From Chromera velia (lineage: Eukaryota > Sar > Chromeraceae), in assembly GCA_018398765.1 (NCBI GenBank), contig JAHBMJ010000226.1:1-27464 (forward strand): 27,464 bases of DNA, written 5' to 3'. The notes under the pieces are model-generated. The model did no database searches, was not told the origin of the DNA, and worked only from the letters and a program-made list of their open reading frames with translations. How positions within the stretch are numbered: the stretch's first letter is position 1; each line of letters opens with the position of its first letter. Position numbers and translations under genes: made by a program. Of the stretch, positions 1 through 11,700 are shown one piece after another.

Positions 1-31
1 AGCAGAGGAAAAGGGAAGGAAAGGCACTGAC

Positions 32-3000
32 CGAAGAACGCGGGTCGATCCATGTTCCCTCCCGCTGCCGTCGATCTCATAAGCCTCTGAGGGTAGTTTG
101 TCGAATTCAGGGCAGAGCGCTGCAAGCACAAGGAGAAGGAAGCGGACAGATCAGCTAGACGCCTCCCGAGTACACCATACAAACACCAAAGAGAGAAGGA
201 ATGGATATGCCCCTCCCCCTTCCATGCCCCGAAACTGACGCGCGCAGTCGAGGGTGATGACGCTCCACTCTCCATTCACGCACTGCACAGTTTCCGTCTG
301 CCTCTGCCCCCCGACGCGAGAGGCCGCTGTCCCGGCGGGGCACTCCAACTCAAACTCTGTCCCGTGGCGCCTCCACATGGGGTCCTCCTCCAACTGCTTC
401 TCCGAGACCTGCATCCGTGCATCCGGGCATCCGTGCATTTATTTGTGAAGGCGGGCAGGCAGGCAGGCAGGCAGGCAGACAGGCGGGAAAAAAAGAAGCG
501 GAAGTGACGGGACGTGTGCAGTCTTTCAGCGGATGCCGCTCCACCTTTCTGTCCCCCCCTATCCCCGACTGTTTGTGCCCGCTGCATGCATGATCGAGGG
601 GGCAGACAGACTGACTGACTGACTGACCCCTTTGAGCACCGCATGTGCCTCTTGAAGAAGCTTGAGGTCGAAGGCCGCACATGCGCCCTCACACTCAAGA
701 GAGACCTCCGTCCATGCACCGTTCTGGCAGACCGCGAACCCCTCTGAGATCTGGGGGTCAGAGGGAGAGAACCCCGCCGCGCACTCGAATGGAATTTTAT
801 ACCCGTGAGGCAGAGGGAAGATGGGAGCGCTGTCGCCCGTAAGCTTCAGTCTCATCTTGTCGTAATCCGGTAGGCTGTTGCACGGCGCTGCAGCAGGCAA
901 AGGAAAGATTCACTAGAGGTTCTGTTACTGGTTACAAGATGAAAAGTGATTGTCACTACCAGAAGTCTCCACTGATTTAATTCGAACGACATGCGAAGGA
1001 TCGTATGCTCTATTTATGCATCGATTCATTGGACTGCCAGGGAGTCTGTCTGTCTGGTTCTTGAGTGGAAATCTGCATTCGCGGGATCTCGATGGAGTGC
1101 CACACTAAGCAGGACCGTACTCTTCTGCCGACTGACCGGTACAGATGAGTGTGTTTTCGCTGTACCCCCTCTCTTTTCCCAGGCAGAGAATCTCCTCTCG
1201 CTGCCTCTCGTCCCCGAACGGAGGCATGAACCCGGGGGCACAGGAGATGCTCACCACAGTCCCCACGGGAAGAGAAGGGGAAGAACTCTCTTCTGAAATT
1301 TCTCTCCCCCCTTCCACCTGTACTCTGTATTGGGACTCCATCGGCTCAAATGGGAGGCAAAATTCTGCATGAAGCATGGCAGAACAAAGCTCAGACCTTT
1401 CCAGGGAGACTCGTAGGCAGACAAAAGAGACGAAAAATAAAACCCTTTGCGGAGAGTGCCATTTTCTACTCCCATCGGCACTCCACTTATCTGGAACGGA
1501 CAGACTACGAGTGATACCTTCAGTTCGTGAAGATGCAAAACCCAACAATTCACCTTGACCACAAAAACAGTAACAGCCATCAGTCCTTCATTCCTAACCT
1601 TTGCCCAGACACAAGGAAGGACACACGGAAAGAAGGTCAGACGGACGGACGGACGGACGGACGGACCTGCACATTCGAGAGGGAGGGCAGCCCATCCATC
1701 CCCTTCGCAGGTGAGGGAGGAAGGATTCTGGAGTCGCTCCCCCGATGCAAGTGCTCTCGGTTCACTTCCCGTCTCACAGGAGAGAGAGAGTGTAGAGCCC
1801 GCCGGCATCTGAGCAAAAGGAAGTAGAGCCTCCTGTCTGTTCACAAGGAGATGCTTCGCGTTCAACTCGTTGGCATTCAGGCCTGGACAAGGGTCTGCAA
1901 AGAACGGTTTGTAGAGCAGAGAGGGGACAAAACGATATTAACAAATAAATCCGTCAAATGTTACGTTAAAAATCGTATGATCGTGTTGCTTCTTGTTTGT
2001 CGGTCGCTTCAAAACGTCTTTGTCGTCTTTGTGTCAAAATATGTCCTTCTCCGCAGGTGTATGATGTATGAGGTTAAAGCCGGTGAGCCATATAGGCTCT
2101 GGCCAAAGTGAGTGTGCTTCTTTCTCTCCGTCGCAGTCTCCCTCTCTTCTCTCTCTCTCTCTATTTGATGCGCCCACTTCCCTTCTCTATTGGCTGTCAC
2201 TAATATTGCCAGACATATCCGAGCAAAATGATGTTAGACGCCGTTCCGGAAGACCATGAGAAGGTCAAATGAATAGGAAGCTCGCTGAGTGATGCATCTA
2301 TGCTCAACTGACAGATCGACAGAAGGACTCACTGACCAAGGCATTTGAGAGCGGATGAGGAGAGAAGTCCCCCATCGCAACTGATCTTCTCCGTCCCGAA
2401 ATCAACCCCGCTTGTTGTCTCAGTGCTCCTTTCTTCCTCTTCTTTAGTCGTTGCTGCCCTCTCAAACACAGGGGGGGCGGCCGGTTTTGTGCACATGATC
2501 GGGGTCGCTTCTCTGTTCGAACGCGCGAGTCCGGCCCCGGCACTCGACGTTCCCTCAGCAAGCGCCGCATCACCCCCGCCTCCGCTTCCGCACTCAGGGG
2601 AACAAACGAGGGTCAGCGGTTCGATCACCCCGTCAGTACACAAGAGAGATTGTGCTGGCGACTGGCCTACCGACGGTTGCATCGGATCCTCGCACGATAC
2701 GCTGATCCTCTCTCCGTCTTTCATGTGGGCAGCGGCCTCAAGAAGCTCTCGTTTATTCACTTTTATCACGCCCGCCGCCACGTCCTTCGCCCATGGGGCG
2801 GACGAGACCGCGCAGTCCCGACGGCAAGACAGGGGGGGTGGTATGGGAGTCCACTCTCCAGCAGTGATCACGCCACAAGAGACGGAAACCTCCGTGACAT
2901 GGGCGGGCTGTGGGGAGTGTCCGGGAGCGCATCTGCAGAGTTCGACACAGAAACAGTGAAGTCACGGAAGATCTTTGCTTTGACACCGTCAATGTATGCT

Positions 3001-3938
3001 TACTGAGCGAGAGGAGGGTTGAGAGGAATGAAAACGTACCTGATGGCGGCAGTGTCTCCCCGAAGTCTCCCGTTCTCCCTGACAGAGTACCGACTCTTCT
3101 CTTCTCCCAAAGCGTCCCGGAGAGAAGGGCACCGCTCTGCGACCACACAGACGGAGAGGCAGATTGAGCAAAGCATGCAGAGAAAAATTCAGGAAAAGAA
3201 ATGCTGAATGCCACTCGCGCATTGCCGTTCCACAAAATCGTTACAAACGGGTGTGCATTTCGAATGAATGTGTTGCTCAATTTGACTGTCTCGTTCAGAA
3301 TTGCGTCGCGCCCGTCTCCTTGCCCACTCTGTTTTTTCAATGCTACCCCTTTTTGTTTGGGCTGGCTGTCTCTCTTGCCTCTTCAGGTTCTGTACCTCCC
3401 TTCTGCATTGACAGGCAGCCCTTCCCTTCCAAAGGGATGGATCCACTGACTGACTGACTCTGGCAGTTGCAGCCACAGAGATTCGCCCCCCCGTTCCCTC
3501 CTGCTGCCGTCTCCTCGAGAGGGTCGCACTCCTCGCCGTCCTCTCTCTGCACGGTGCCGTCGCCGCATCGGTCACTCACGCCTGCAATCACTCACTCACT
3601 CGATCGGAAGTCCTTGCAAAGCCGCCTCCCCAGAGTCTCAAGACAGAAGGAACTGACAGAACAGAAACAGTAACAATTGAAGAAAGAAGGGAAGAGAGGA
3701 GGAAGAGAGAATGACGGCAAAAAGAAAGAACAGCTGACCAAGAAATTCAGAGGAAAGCCGCTGAGCTGCCTCCTGTTCATCGCTTCCCTCGATTCCTCTC
3801 TCGATGGCAAAGAGCGCCAAACGTCCTGAGCAGAGATAGACATACAAGCAAACAAGAAGAGTAGATTCACTTAATTATTCACACGCTCACGCATATTGAA
3901 AGAAGCTGGGAGTGTATGATTGGGGTATAGTAGTTGAA

Positions 3939-3977
<39 letters not shown>

Positions 3978-4580
3978 ATCCACTTCAGAGACAACATGCC
4001 AAATTTCATGCACTTACGCGTACTCTTTTCTGTTCATTTTCATGCTGTGAATGCAGCACCCATCTACGCACATCAGTCGAGCATGCACTCACCGAGACCT
4101 CCCTTCTGACCTCTGAAGCAGTCCTTGCCATCCCCGTTGCATCCCAAAGTCAGTCTTCCCAAAGCTGAGAGAACGGCCGCCCCCCCCCCTTCCTCTGCCC
4201 CCCCGCCTCCCCCTGTCTTCGTCGACAAATTACGAACAAATGTACTGTTGCCGTCTCCCAGAGGAAGGCGCACCCCGTTTTTCCGAACTTCAAAACTGAC
4301 ACCTCCGCTCTCGTCTCCCCGAAAAGACACAGACAGCAAGAAAGGGTGACCAAGACAGGCTTCTGCCAGTCCCAGCCCCTCTCCTACAGAAAGGACACCA
4401 AAACGGCCGCGTCCTTCTGACAATCCAGTGACTCCAATCTGCATCCATACAATGCATTGTCAAGTCAGTCAGGATGCCGTTTAAAAGAAACAAAGTGTCA
4501 GAAGACATCGTCAATTGATAGACTGTCCTTTCTCACTCACTCACTCACTCTCTCTCTCTCTCTCTCTGACACACACACAC

Positions 4581-4667
<87 letters not shown>

Positions 4668-5574
4668 GACAGAGAGACAGACAGACAGACAGAGAGAGAC
4701 AGAGAGACAGACAGGCAGAGAGACAGAGAGACAGAGAGAAACAGACGCACCGACCTGAAGTCCGCCACCGTTATCCAAGATCACCTGCCGCTTTCCGATG
4801 GGAGCAGCAGAAGAGTCAAGGTCTACGTAGAAGGAAAGCCGCAGCCCCTGGCTCATTGCGGACTCAGCAGAGGCCGCCAAGGGGGTACAGTCGGAGAGGG
4901 ACTCAAGAAACCGACCATCCCCAAAAGACAGCCACATACCTGGCCCTTGCCCCTTGCTCTCCTCCTCTATGTCGCCCGTCCCTCTGCAAACAACAAACGC
5001 ACAGACAGTAAGAACAAGAAAAGGAGAGAGAGAGGCGGAGTGAAAGACTGCAGCAAGGGGATCAAAAGCTCAGACAACCAGGCAAATTCATGGCCTCACA
5101 AAAATCCTTGCCTCCGCCGCCCTTCACCAATCCNATTCTAACGGCTACCACTCACCCGGCTGAGCTCAGCAGAGGCCCCTCTTTGCCTTCCCTCTCCTCC
5201 AGCACGGGCGACGCGTAGAAGGGGTCACTCCACGCGACCACCCTGTTCCCACTCCCCCCCTCATCCTCTGCTGTCACAATTGACCGCCAAGGAGGGGCAC
5301 TCCCCGATCCCGTCGTGAGGACTGCCCCTTCAACAAGGTTGAGAACCTCGCTGGTGCACCGCGCTGTCTGAGCAGGACTGAACAGCTCCGCACTCTTCAT
5401 CCCGCTCTTTCCACTCCCCACCCCCTCCCCCTCTCCCGTCTCCACAAAAGCGGCCCCCCCCAAGTCGACGTCCTGCATGGGATCCACGGAGTCTCTCCAG
5501 GGAGAGGCCCTGTCGAGGTCTGATGACGTCGCTGCTGCAGGCAATGGATTGAACATATATTGATCATAATTACC
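32..5574 (-). CDS. Mosaic extracellular protein: LamG-like module, DUF4215-type repeat and tandem sushi-like (CCP) modules; 3' end outside window
   Basis: Probable secreted or surface adhesion-type protein. Exons, read right to left: about 5622-5574, 5534-5156, 4983-4755, 4438-4093, 3825-3739, 3581-3459, 3136-3040, 2932-2337, 1894-1667, 1364-1137, 887-628, 408-240, 119-32. Frame and phase agree at each junction from 5534 leftward. Exons 4983-3739 make one LamG/concanavalin-A-like fold (LRLSFYVDLD, then RQVILDNGGGLQ joined to IGVTG, then CFRGQKGGLG joined to RLALFAIERG). Exon 3581-3459 has the CGDG...EECDP...CGCNC pattern of DUF4215-type repeats. Seven four-Cys sushi-like modules follow (for example FECAAGF, AVCQNGAW, VSLEC), and an eighth begins at 119. 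Sushi modules 4 and 5 are single exons of exactly 228 nt with phase-1 introns on both sides. The beginning (signal peptide) is not identified and the end lies beyond position 1. The LamG and sushi calls rest on Cys spacing and fold-like motifs, not on a database search. Confidence 0.8.
452..479. repeat. (GGCA)n microsatellite in an intron
   Basis: A run of tandem GGCA units sits in the intron just upstream (in transcript terms) of exon 408-240 of the mosaic gene. On the transcribed strand it reads (TGCC)n and is part of the pyrimidine-rich tract before the acceptor. Confidence 0.9.
609..627 (-). repeat. (GTCA)n repeat starting at a 5' splice site
   Basis: Read on the minus strand, the donor after exon 887-628 is the first unit of a four-copy GTCA tandem. 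The exon frame (AAA GGG|) joins in phase 0 to GTC TCG GAG at 408 and completes a sushi module, so the first GT of the array is the one used. Confidence 0.8.
1640..1666 (-). repeat. (GTCC)n repeat starting at a 5' splice site
   Basis: After the last codon of a sushi module (GAA TGT GCA G|) the minus strand reads GTCC repeated about six times. The phase-1 junction to exon 1364-1137 is fixed by the module structure on both sides, which puts the donor at the edge of the array. Confidence 0.8.
2068..2110. repeat. Short dispersed repeat with hairpin, copy A
   Basis: An intronic segment contains GTTAAAGCCGGT followed by a perfect 5-bp stem (GAGCC, loop ATATA, GGCTC) and TGGCCAA. A similar arrangement (GTTAAAGCCGGT ... 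GGCTTTGGCCAA) occurs at about 13547-13583. This may be a decayed MITE or a conserved motif of a larger repeat family. Two copies are too few to define the ends. Confidence 0.4.
3940..3975. repeat. (AC)n microsatellite
   Basis: Eighteen AC units lie in the intron between the exons ending at 4093 and starting at 3825 of the mosaic gene. The transcript strand reads (GT)n. Confidence 0.98.
4535..4741. repeat. Compound (CTCA)n-(CT)n-(AC)n-(AG)n-(ACAG)n satellite block
   Basis: This block of about 200 bp of simple repeat fills much of the intron between exons 4983-4755 and 4438-4093. It starts 14 bp beyond the donor at 4754. The (CT)n run near 4550-4567 and the (AG)n run near 4614-4658 are complementary and can pair around an (AC)n loop. 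Long open frames predicted here consist only of repeat-encoded residues and are not genes. Confidence 0.97.
5134..5134. other. Ambiguous base (N)
   Basis: A single undetermined base lies in the intron between exons 5534-5156 and 4983-4755 of the mosaic gene. It does not affect any exon model. Confidence 0.99.
5535..5573 (-). other. 39-nt, frame-preserving short intron
   Basis: On the minus strand this stretch begins GTAATT after CAG and ends CCTGCAG. It is clearly AT-rich (about 30% GC) between GC-rich exons. Splicing joins G|CA in phase 1. Its length is a multiple of three and it contains no stop, so retention would add 13 residues. It could instead be coding sequence that merely looks like an intron; the base composition favours an intron. 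Confidence 0.5.
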
Positions 5575-5990
5575 TGACGCCATGCACACGCCAGACCGTT
5601 GGGATGGACTCAGGGGGCGCTTGGGGAGCAGGAAAGAAAAGACGATGTGCGATTTGCAGACAGATTGGTGGAGAGGGAGTGGATTGCAGGGTGCAAAGAA
5701 GAATAATAGTGAAAAGCAAGAACTGAATTTGACGACAGTGGGTGAACAGACTGAAGGAAAATCTTGAGAGAGCTGGAAGAATGCTCATATACATGCACGG
5801 CTGAATTCATGAAGCCCGTCAACACTCTCGAGGAGCAGTTCGGACATGCAGAGGGGCGCCATTCTATGAGAAGAAGTCACGTTCACAGAGCTGAAAGGAA
5901 AGACGTCTTCACAAGGCCGAAACGGAATGGAGAGTAGTTGAAAATACGGACCCGTCTCAGAATATATGCCTTCAGTCGAAGCGACAGTCT
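5575..5990 (-). other. Probable upstream exons of the mosaic gene, boundaries unresolved
   Basis: The minus strand stays open upstream of the donor at 5574, reading RPLSPSQRSGVCMAS in the correct phase. An acceptor near 5622 is possible but weak (CCCCAAG). Further upstream, a pyrimidine/TA-rich stretch ends in CTGCAG at about 5990 and is followed by an open stretch on the minus strand to about 5785 (STEGIYSETGPYF and onward). It may be an earlier exon of the same gene. I could not place its donor, and no signal peptide is visible. An extracellular protein should have one, so at least one more 5' exon is expected to the right. Confidence 0.3.
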
Positions 5991-6963
5991 GCAGATATAT
6001 ATATACGAATGTGTGTATATATTCATTCCCAAATGAGAAGGTTCGACACAATCAAGTCAGTTCAAAAAGGACGACAATTGGTGGAGAAGGCAGAGTATGG
6101 TGGGTGCTCATGTGCCTGTGTGTCAATTGACTGATTCACTGACTGACTGACTGACTGATTGACTGACTGCATGCTCCGGGCTGAAAAGCAGCAGGAGAGA
6201 CGCAGCCAGCGTTCGTGCAGCTGTCATTGATCTCTTCAAGCTTGTGATGATCTAGTGCCACTGATTCTTTCGAAAAAAGCAATCAAACCTTGCCGTTCAG
6301 GCCTGCATCGCCCATTGGCACCGCCGATCGCCCTTTGTCTCCGTCTATGTATGTGTGTACATGCGTCCGATTAATTCCTGCATCTCTCATTTGGCAGATC
6401 TTCTGTCTCTCTGCGTTTCCGGTCGATTCCCAGACACACTTCGGCGCAGCTGCAGCTCTGGCGTTCAAATTGCTTTATATACTTGCGCATATGCAATGAA
6501 AGAGATGTACATGGAGTCTTATATTAATATATGTATATGTTGTTATCTGCATGAGTACTGATATGCAGATTAATGTTTTTTTTTTACAAAATATACGTAT
6601 TCGCATGCATGCATGCATGCGTCGATGCATACCGATACAGAAGCTATCAGAAGCTAGGCGGGTCAGTATGGGTGAGTGCCTCTTTTGTGTGCATGAGCCT
6701 TCAGAACATGCGCATGTAACTTTCTCTTTGTTTATGCGAGTTTCATGCATGATTCTCGATCGGGGCCCAAAAAGTGTGTCATTTTTGCATTAATTGGCTT
6801 GCTATATTGCTCGAAAGCAAACTTTTGAACAAGCCGACCGACTCAGATTTCCGTTTCGCGGTCGAAAGTTCATTCAATTGGACCCAGCAAGAAGCAGAGA
6901 AAGGGACCGACCGATGCATTACTGGATCTTTCTGGCAAAGGCGAGGCAAACCTCAACGAATCA
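5991..6963. other. Spacer between divergent genes
   Basis: This stretch separates the minus-strand mosaic gene from the plus-strand coiled-coil gene and should hold both promoters and 5' UTRs. It contains the (GACT)n block, a (GCAT)n block at about 6603-6621, and T-rich stretches near 6560-6590. I see no TATA box or other element I would defend. The frame of the first coiled-coil exon is open upstream of the ATG to a stop at about 6826, with no earlier in-frame ATG. Confidence 0.5.
6137..6170. repeat. (GACT)n microsatellite in intergenic DNA
   Basis: Tandem GACT units with a single interruption lie between the mosaic and coiled-coil genes. The same tetranucleotide is found at many donor sites in this window. 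Here no flanking exon could be recognised, although an unfound 5' exon of the minus-strand gene is possible. Confidence 0.9.
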
Positions 6964-7921
6964 ATGGGGACGGGTGCGTCCACGCGGAGCGCTTCCGGAA
7001 AGGTAAGTATAGCAACCCGCATTCATACAGATTGAGGAATGTGCGTATGTACAAAGATCGTGCACGCGCTGTATGCCCGCAGGGAGAGGATACGAAGGGC
7101 CAGAAATCGGCTCAAGGGACCCAAGGGACCGGAAAGACGAGGGAACTCCTTGAGGTTTGTCGTCACCTGCATGCCCTCTCGCTCAGTCTGACACTCAAGT
7201 GCGACTGACCTTCATCTTCAGTCTCCCTCCTTCTGCCTGTTTTCTTTCAGGAAGTAAGGTACGGACTGTCAAGTCATCGAGACGAAGAGTATGCAACTGC
7301 CAACACTCAGTGGAAGGTACCGGTTGCCATCTTCGCAGAGAGGGAGGCCCACCTGCAGAAGAGGGTCGAGGTAGCGGAACAGGAGGCACAGCGCCTTGCC
7401 GTGCAAGCAGGCTGTCTGCAGAACCAGCTGCGGGAGGAAGAAAGTGCAAAGGTAAGCACAAATTCCAGTCTTGCTTGTCAAGCCATGGAGAGGGACGGCA
7501 GTCCTGCAGTTGCACGAGCCGCGCGCACGGAGACCCACCGGTTGCATAAGGAGGGAAGGAGAAGGAAATAGAGGGAACTTCACACATACCGACCCACGTC
7601 GGCTGATCGCTTGGCTGACAGAAAGTTGCAGTCCAAGAAAGAGAGAGACAAAGAGGGAGGGAGGGAGGGAGGCAGACAGACAGATCAAAGCACTCAAGAA
7701 TTCAAGATCAGACACAACGTCACATACACACACTCTTCCTCTCACGCCGATGAGCGGGGAGAGGCGGACAGACCGATTCAAGTTCTCGGCCCTCTATCTC
7801 CTTCAGTTGGATCCAAACCCTCCACTCATTTGACCTCTTCTTCTGTACGTCTACGTAGAGGCGCAGCGCCAAAGGAGGATAAATGGCTTCCATTCAAGTC
7901 TCTCTCTCTCTCTCTGTGCGC

Positions 7922-8010
<89 letters not shown>

Positions 8011-8372
8011 TGTGTGTGTGTGTGTATGTGTGTGTGCAGGCTTCTCTTCAAGCAGAGCACAGCGTGCAGCTGACAGAGATACAGGGCCGCCTCGAGTGTG
8101 TCCAGACAGAGCTTCAGGAGAGGGACACATGGGTGCAGCAGTTGAGAGAGGACGTCACTGTTCTCTCAAGGAATCGCCTGGGACTGAACAGAAAGGTCTG
8201 AAGAAAGGAAGGAAGAGACAAAGAAAAGAGTCCATACTGAACAAAACTGACACTCGGCATTCTCTCCAACAAGGACCGTCTCGGCCTGAACAGAACAGTC
8301 TCTGCCAGAAAGAGAAAAACACCGAGATCACGCTTCAAACAATTTGACGAAGTCAATGAATCAGCCTTCTGC

Positions 8373-8414
<42 letters not shown>

Positions 8415-8505
8415 GCAAGTAGATGAGTCTCCAGTTGGATGCATCCGTGGTCCGGAGTTGAATCTCTCCCTCCCTAATTCGCTCTTTTTCTGTCTGTCTG
8501 TTGTG

Positions 8506-8544
<39 letters not shown>

Positions 8545-8713
8545 GCATGCACGCACGCACGCACACGCACAGGCCCAAGAGCTGGTGGACGAGAGGGACC
8601 GTCTCCTTTTGAGAATCGGGGGGCTGGAGAGAGAACTCAGGGACGGTCCTGGGAGGGTTCCCGTGTGCGATCAGTGCGAGAGAAATAGAGTCAGTCGGTC
8701 GGGCAGTGAGAGG

Positions 8714-8747
<34 letters not shown>

Positions 8748-8752
8748 GGATG

Positions 8753-8792
<40 letters not shown>

Positions 8793-11700
8793 AAGGCGGA
8801 GACGAACAGCTGCAGACGAGACGATTCCATGCGTAGAAGAAAAATATGCACTTCAAAGCTAAAAGCTTCTCTATCTGCCCATGCACCTGCAACATCATCC
8901 TTCTTTTCCAAATTCCTTCAAAATTCACTCACCATTCGCTGCAGTGAAGAAGCAATTTATGACCCCCCTCATGTCTTTGTCTAATGGCGCAAATTTCGGC
9001 CCATCTTTCTTTTGCCCTTTTTCGTATTTTGACTTCTCCTATCTGACCACAGAGCGACCCCCAATCAATTTTTTCCTCTCTTTGTGAATTCTGTCTGTTT
9101 CTCTGTTTGTCTTCATAAGCTTGTATATACCTCAATCTCTGCGTATTCCAGAGGCTCCTGCTGTGCTTGTGGGTATGAAAGATGACTTTTGCATCCGCTC
9201 CTGCCTTTCGTGTATCCATCCTCCATCGGTGCAGAATGAGAAGAGGGAACTAGAAATTGTCAGTCAGTGCGTGAGGGAGGGAGTGAGTGTGGCAGACAGT
9301 CAGTCCCTGCGGGGGGGGATCTTGTCGTCCTAGTTTTGGCTTTTCCAAGTGTGCCTTCAACGATGCATGTCTCTTCTATTTCGGCTTTCTTGAAATAACA
9401 GGATGCGCTCAACTGGTTCTGACGGAACACTGAAGAAAAGACACTTTTGCATCCCGAGAGAACCTTCCTGGCTGATGGAAAAAACCAACTTCAAATCCAT
9501 GTACGTTTTCCATTTGGCCCTTCAAGAACGGTCTTCAAGGGCAGCCCCCCATTCAGCACAAGCTTGATCAGATCTGTTTGTACAAGTCTTATTAGTCTGG
9601 TTTTTGGGAACCTGATCTGCACTTGATTCGAATATCTACCCTTTTGAGGATGTGCTCTTTGCAGAGGCTGAGACAACCGTGTGAAGAGTGTGAGCGCCTA
9701 AAGGTCAGCAGCAGTTGGGAGGAAGGGCAAGGGTCTGCTTAGAAGTCAAGCATGTCACTAGAGGACGAAGCAAGTCAATAAGGAACCAGGAAAGGGTTTC
9801 TACACATAGGGAGGCGGTACCGAGAGTCCTATGAGAAAGTGAAAGAGGAAATATTGAGGAATCGCAGTCGAAGAAGAAGGAAAAGGGATGATCGACAGGA
9901 AACAAACATGAGGAGATAGGGAGATTCAAACAAAGGGCGAAAGGAATGATGAGACACTACATGCACAGACATGGATGGCGTCATACCCTCACAATTGAGG
10001 AAATCTACTTACATGCATACACGCATTTGCACGCGCGCCTATTCATGAGCCCGATCAAACACACATACGCTCACGCACGCACTGATGTTGCAGTGTCAAA
10101 ATCAGACAGCCCCTCTCCACCTTCTTTCTACTCGAGAAGCCGGACACATCTATTCTTCTCTTCTCTTCTCTCCTCACACCTACATATACCTGCAGAGGGA
10201 ACGAAGGGAACTGGAGGAGGTCTGTCTGGCTTTCTTTCTTGCTCGTCTTAATTTGTTCTCTTCGATCCTTTTTTTCTGTCTTCATTCCTTCATCGCTCCC
10301 TTCTTCTCATTCGCTTTCTCTTTCAGGGTCTTTATTCTCTCTTTGGCTTTCTCTTGGCCTCTTCATTTTCTCACTCCCAGCTTTTTTCTTTCTTTCTCGT
10401 CTGCTGTTTCTTTCTGTCTCTCTCTGCTTGTCGATCTGTTTCTTTCGGTCTCTCTCTGCTTGTCGATCTGTTTCTTTCTGTCTCTCTCTGCTTGTCGATC
10501 TGTCCCTTTCTGTCTTCCTAAGCTAAGCAGTTTCTGCCTGGATGTTCGCGCGCGCGCGCACGCACACACACACACACACACACACGGGTGTGTGTGTGTA
10601 TGGATGTCCTACCATTCCTCTTCTGCGCTTGCTAGATTGCCGCCTCTTTCTTCTCTCACTGATGTGCACCCACACCGCTTTTCATCAATCAAGCTGCGCC
10701 TCGACAAATGAGCCAGCCGTCCTAGGTCTCTGCTTGCCCGCCCCCGTCCTCTCCTCTCGGGGATTTTGCTGGTTTCGAGTCCATGCATGCACGGGTCTTC
10801 TTTCCAGTTCAGACCTTCCCCCCTCGTTCCTCCTTCCTGTATCTGTTCGTGCACATGCTTGAGATCGTGTGTGCGCGTCCGTGCGCATGAGAGACTGCAG
10901 AAGCTGACGTCTCTGCGGCACACATTTGAGAGAAGCCAGGCGACGCTGGAGGCCTCGGTGGCTGATCTGCTCTCCGAACTTCGGGGCATCAAGCAGGAAC
11001 AGGCAACACTCGCAGACAGGGCAAACAGAGCCGAGAGAGAGGTCGGTCCATTCATTCATTGATCATGAATTAAGACTCAGGATCGTACTCAGAATCGTCA
11101 GTCAGTTCGTCAGTGCAACAAAGAAAAAGTCAGTCACACACAGTGACTACGGGTCGATAGACCTTTCTGTGGGCTGCACAAGCACAACAACCTATTTCCG
11201 TCTGAGAGACGAAAGAAATTGTCAAATGCTCTGACTGTGCATGCAAGTGAGAGTCAGGGGACTATAATTTCATTTTGAATCCCAAACTGAGAAAAAAGCC
11301 CTTCCCTGATGGCCTCTCACTCGGCCCCGATTGACTTTCGGCAATGCTATTCAACGCCTTAATTTTCCATCGTCGTAATTCTAAGCTCAATTGCCCCGTA
11401 TGTATTCCTCTCATTTCTCTATGGCCTCCTGTGGGGGGGCGCAGATGTGCGCTCGTAGTTCGTTCGTCTAGTTGTTGAGTTGCAAGAACCTCTTCATTCT
11501 GGTATTTGTCAACTCGAGATTTTGGTACGCATGTTTCCCTATCTCTTAATGTGAATTCGTACGGGTCTCATTTGATGCTGCACTCAGCGTGATGACTCCA
11601 GGAAGCGGGTGGAAGATCTCCAGAGGGCACTCGAGAACGCGCACTCAGACTTCGCACGTCTCTCTGCCAGCCTCGACGCAGAAAGGGTCAGTGGACGCAC

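Noticed and set aside
2345-2959. 204-codon plus-strand open frame
   Set aside because: It is the antisense shadow of minus-strand exon 2932-2337, which has a complete sushi Cys pattern and consistent splice phases.
4457-5141. Long plus-strand open frames rich in TH and RE dipeptides
   Set aside because: They are translations of the AC, AG and ACAG microsatellites in an intron of the minus-strand mosaic gene and have no domain content.
7611-8347. Plus-strand frames of 154-196 codons around the GT repeat
   Set aside because: Mostly CV/HT dipeptide from the microsatellite. Only the part from 8040 to 8195 in the 196-codon frame is a believable exon.
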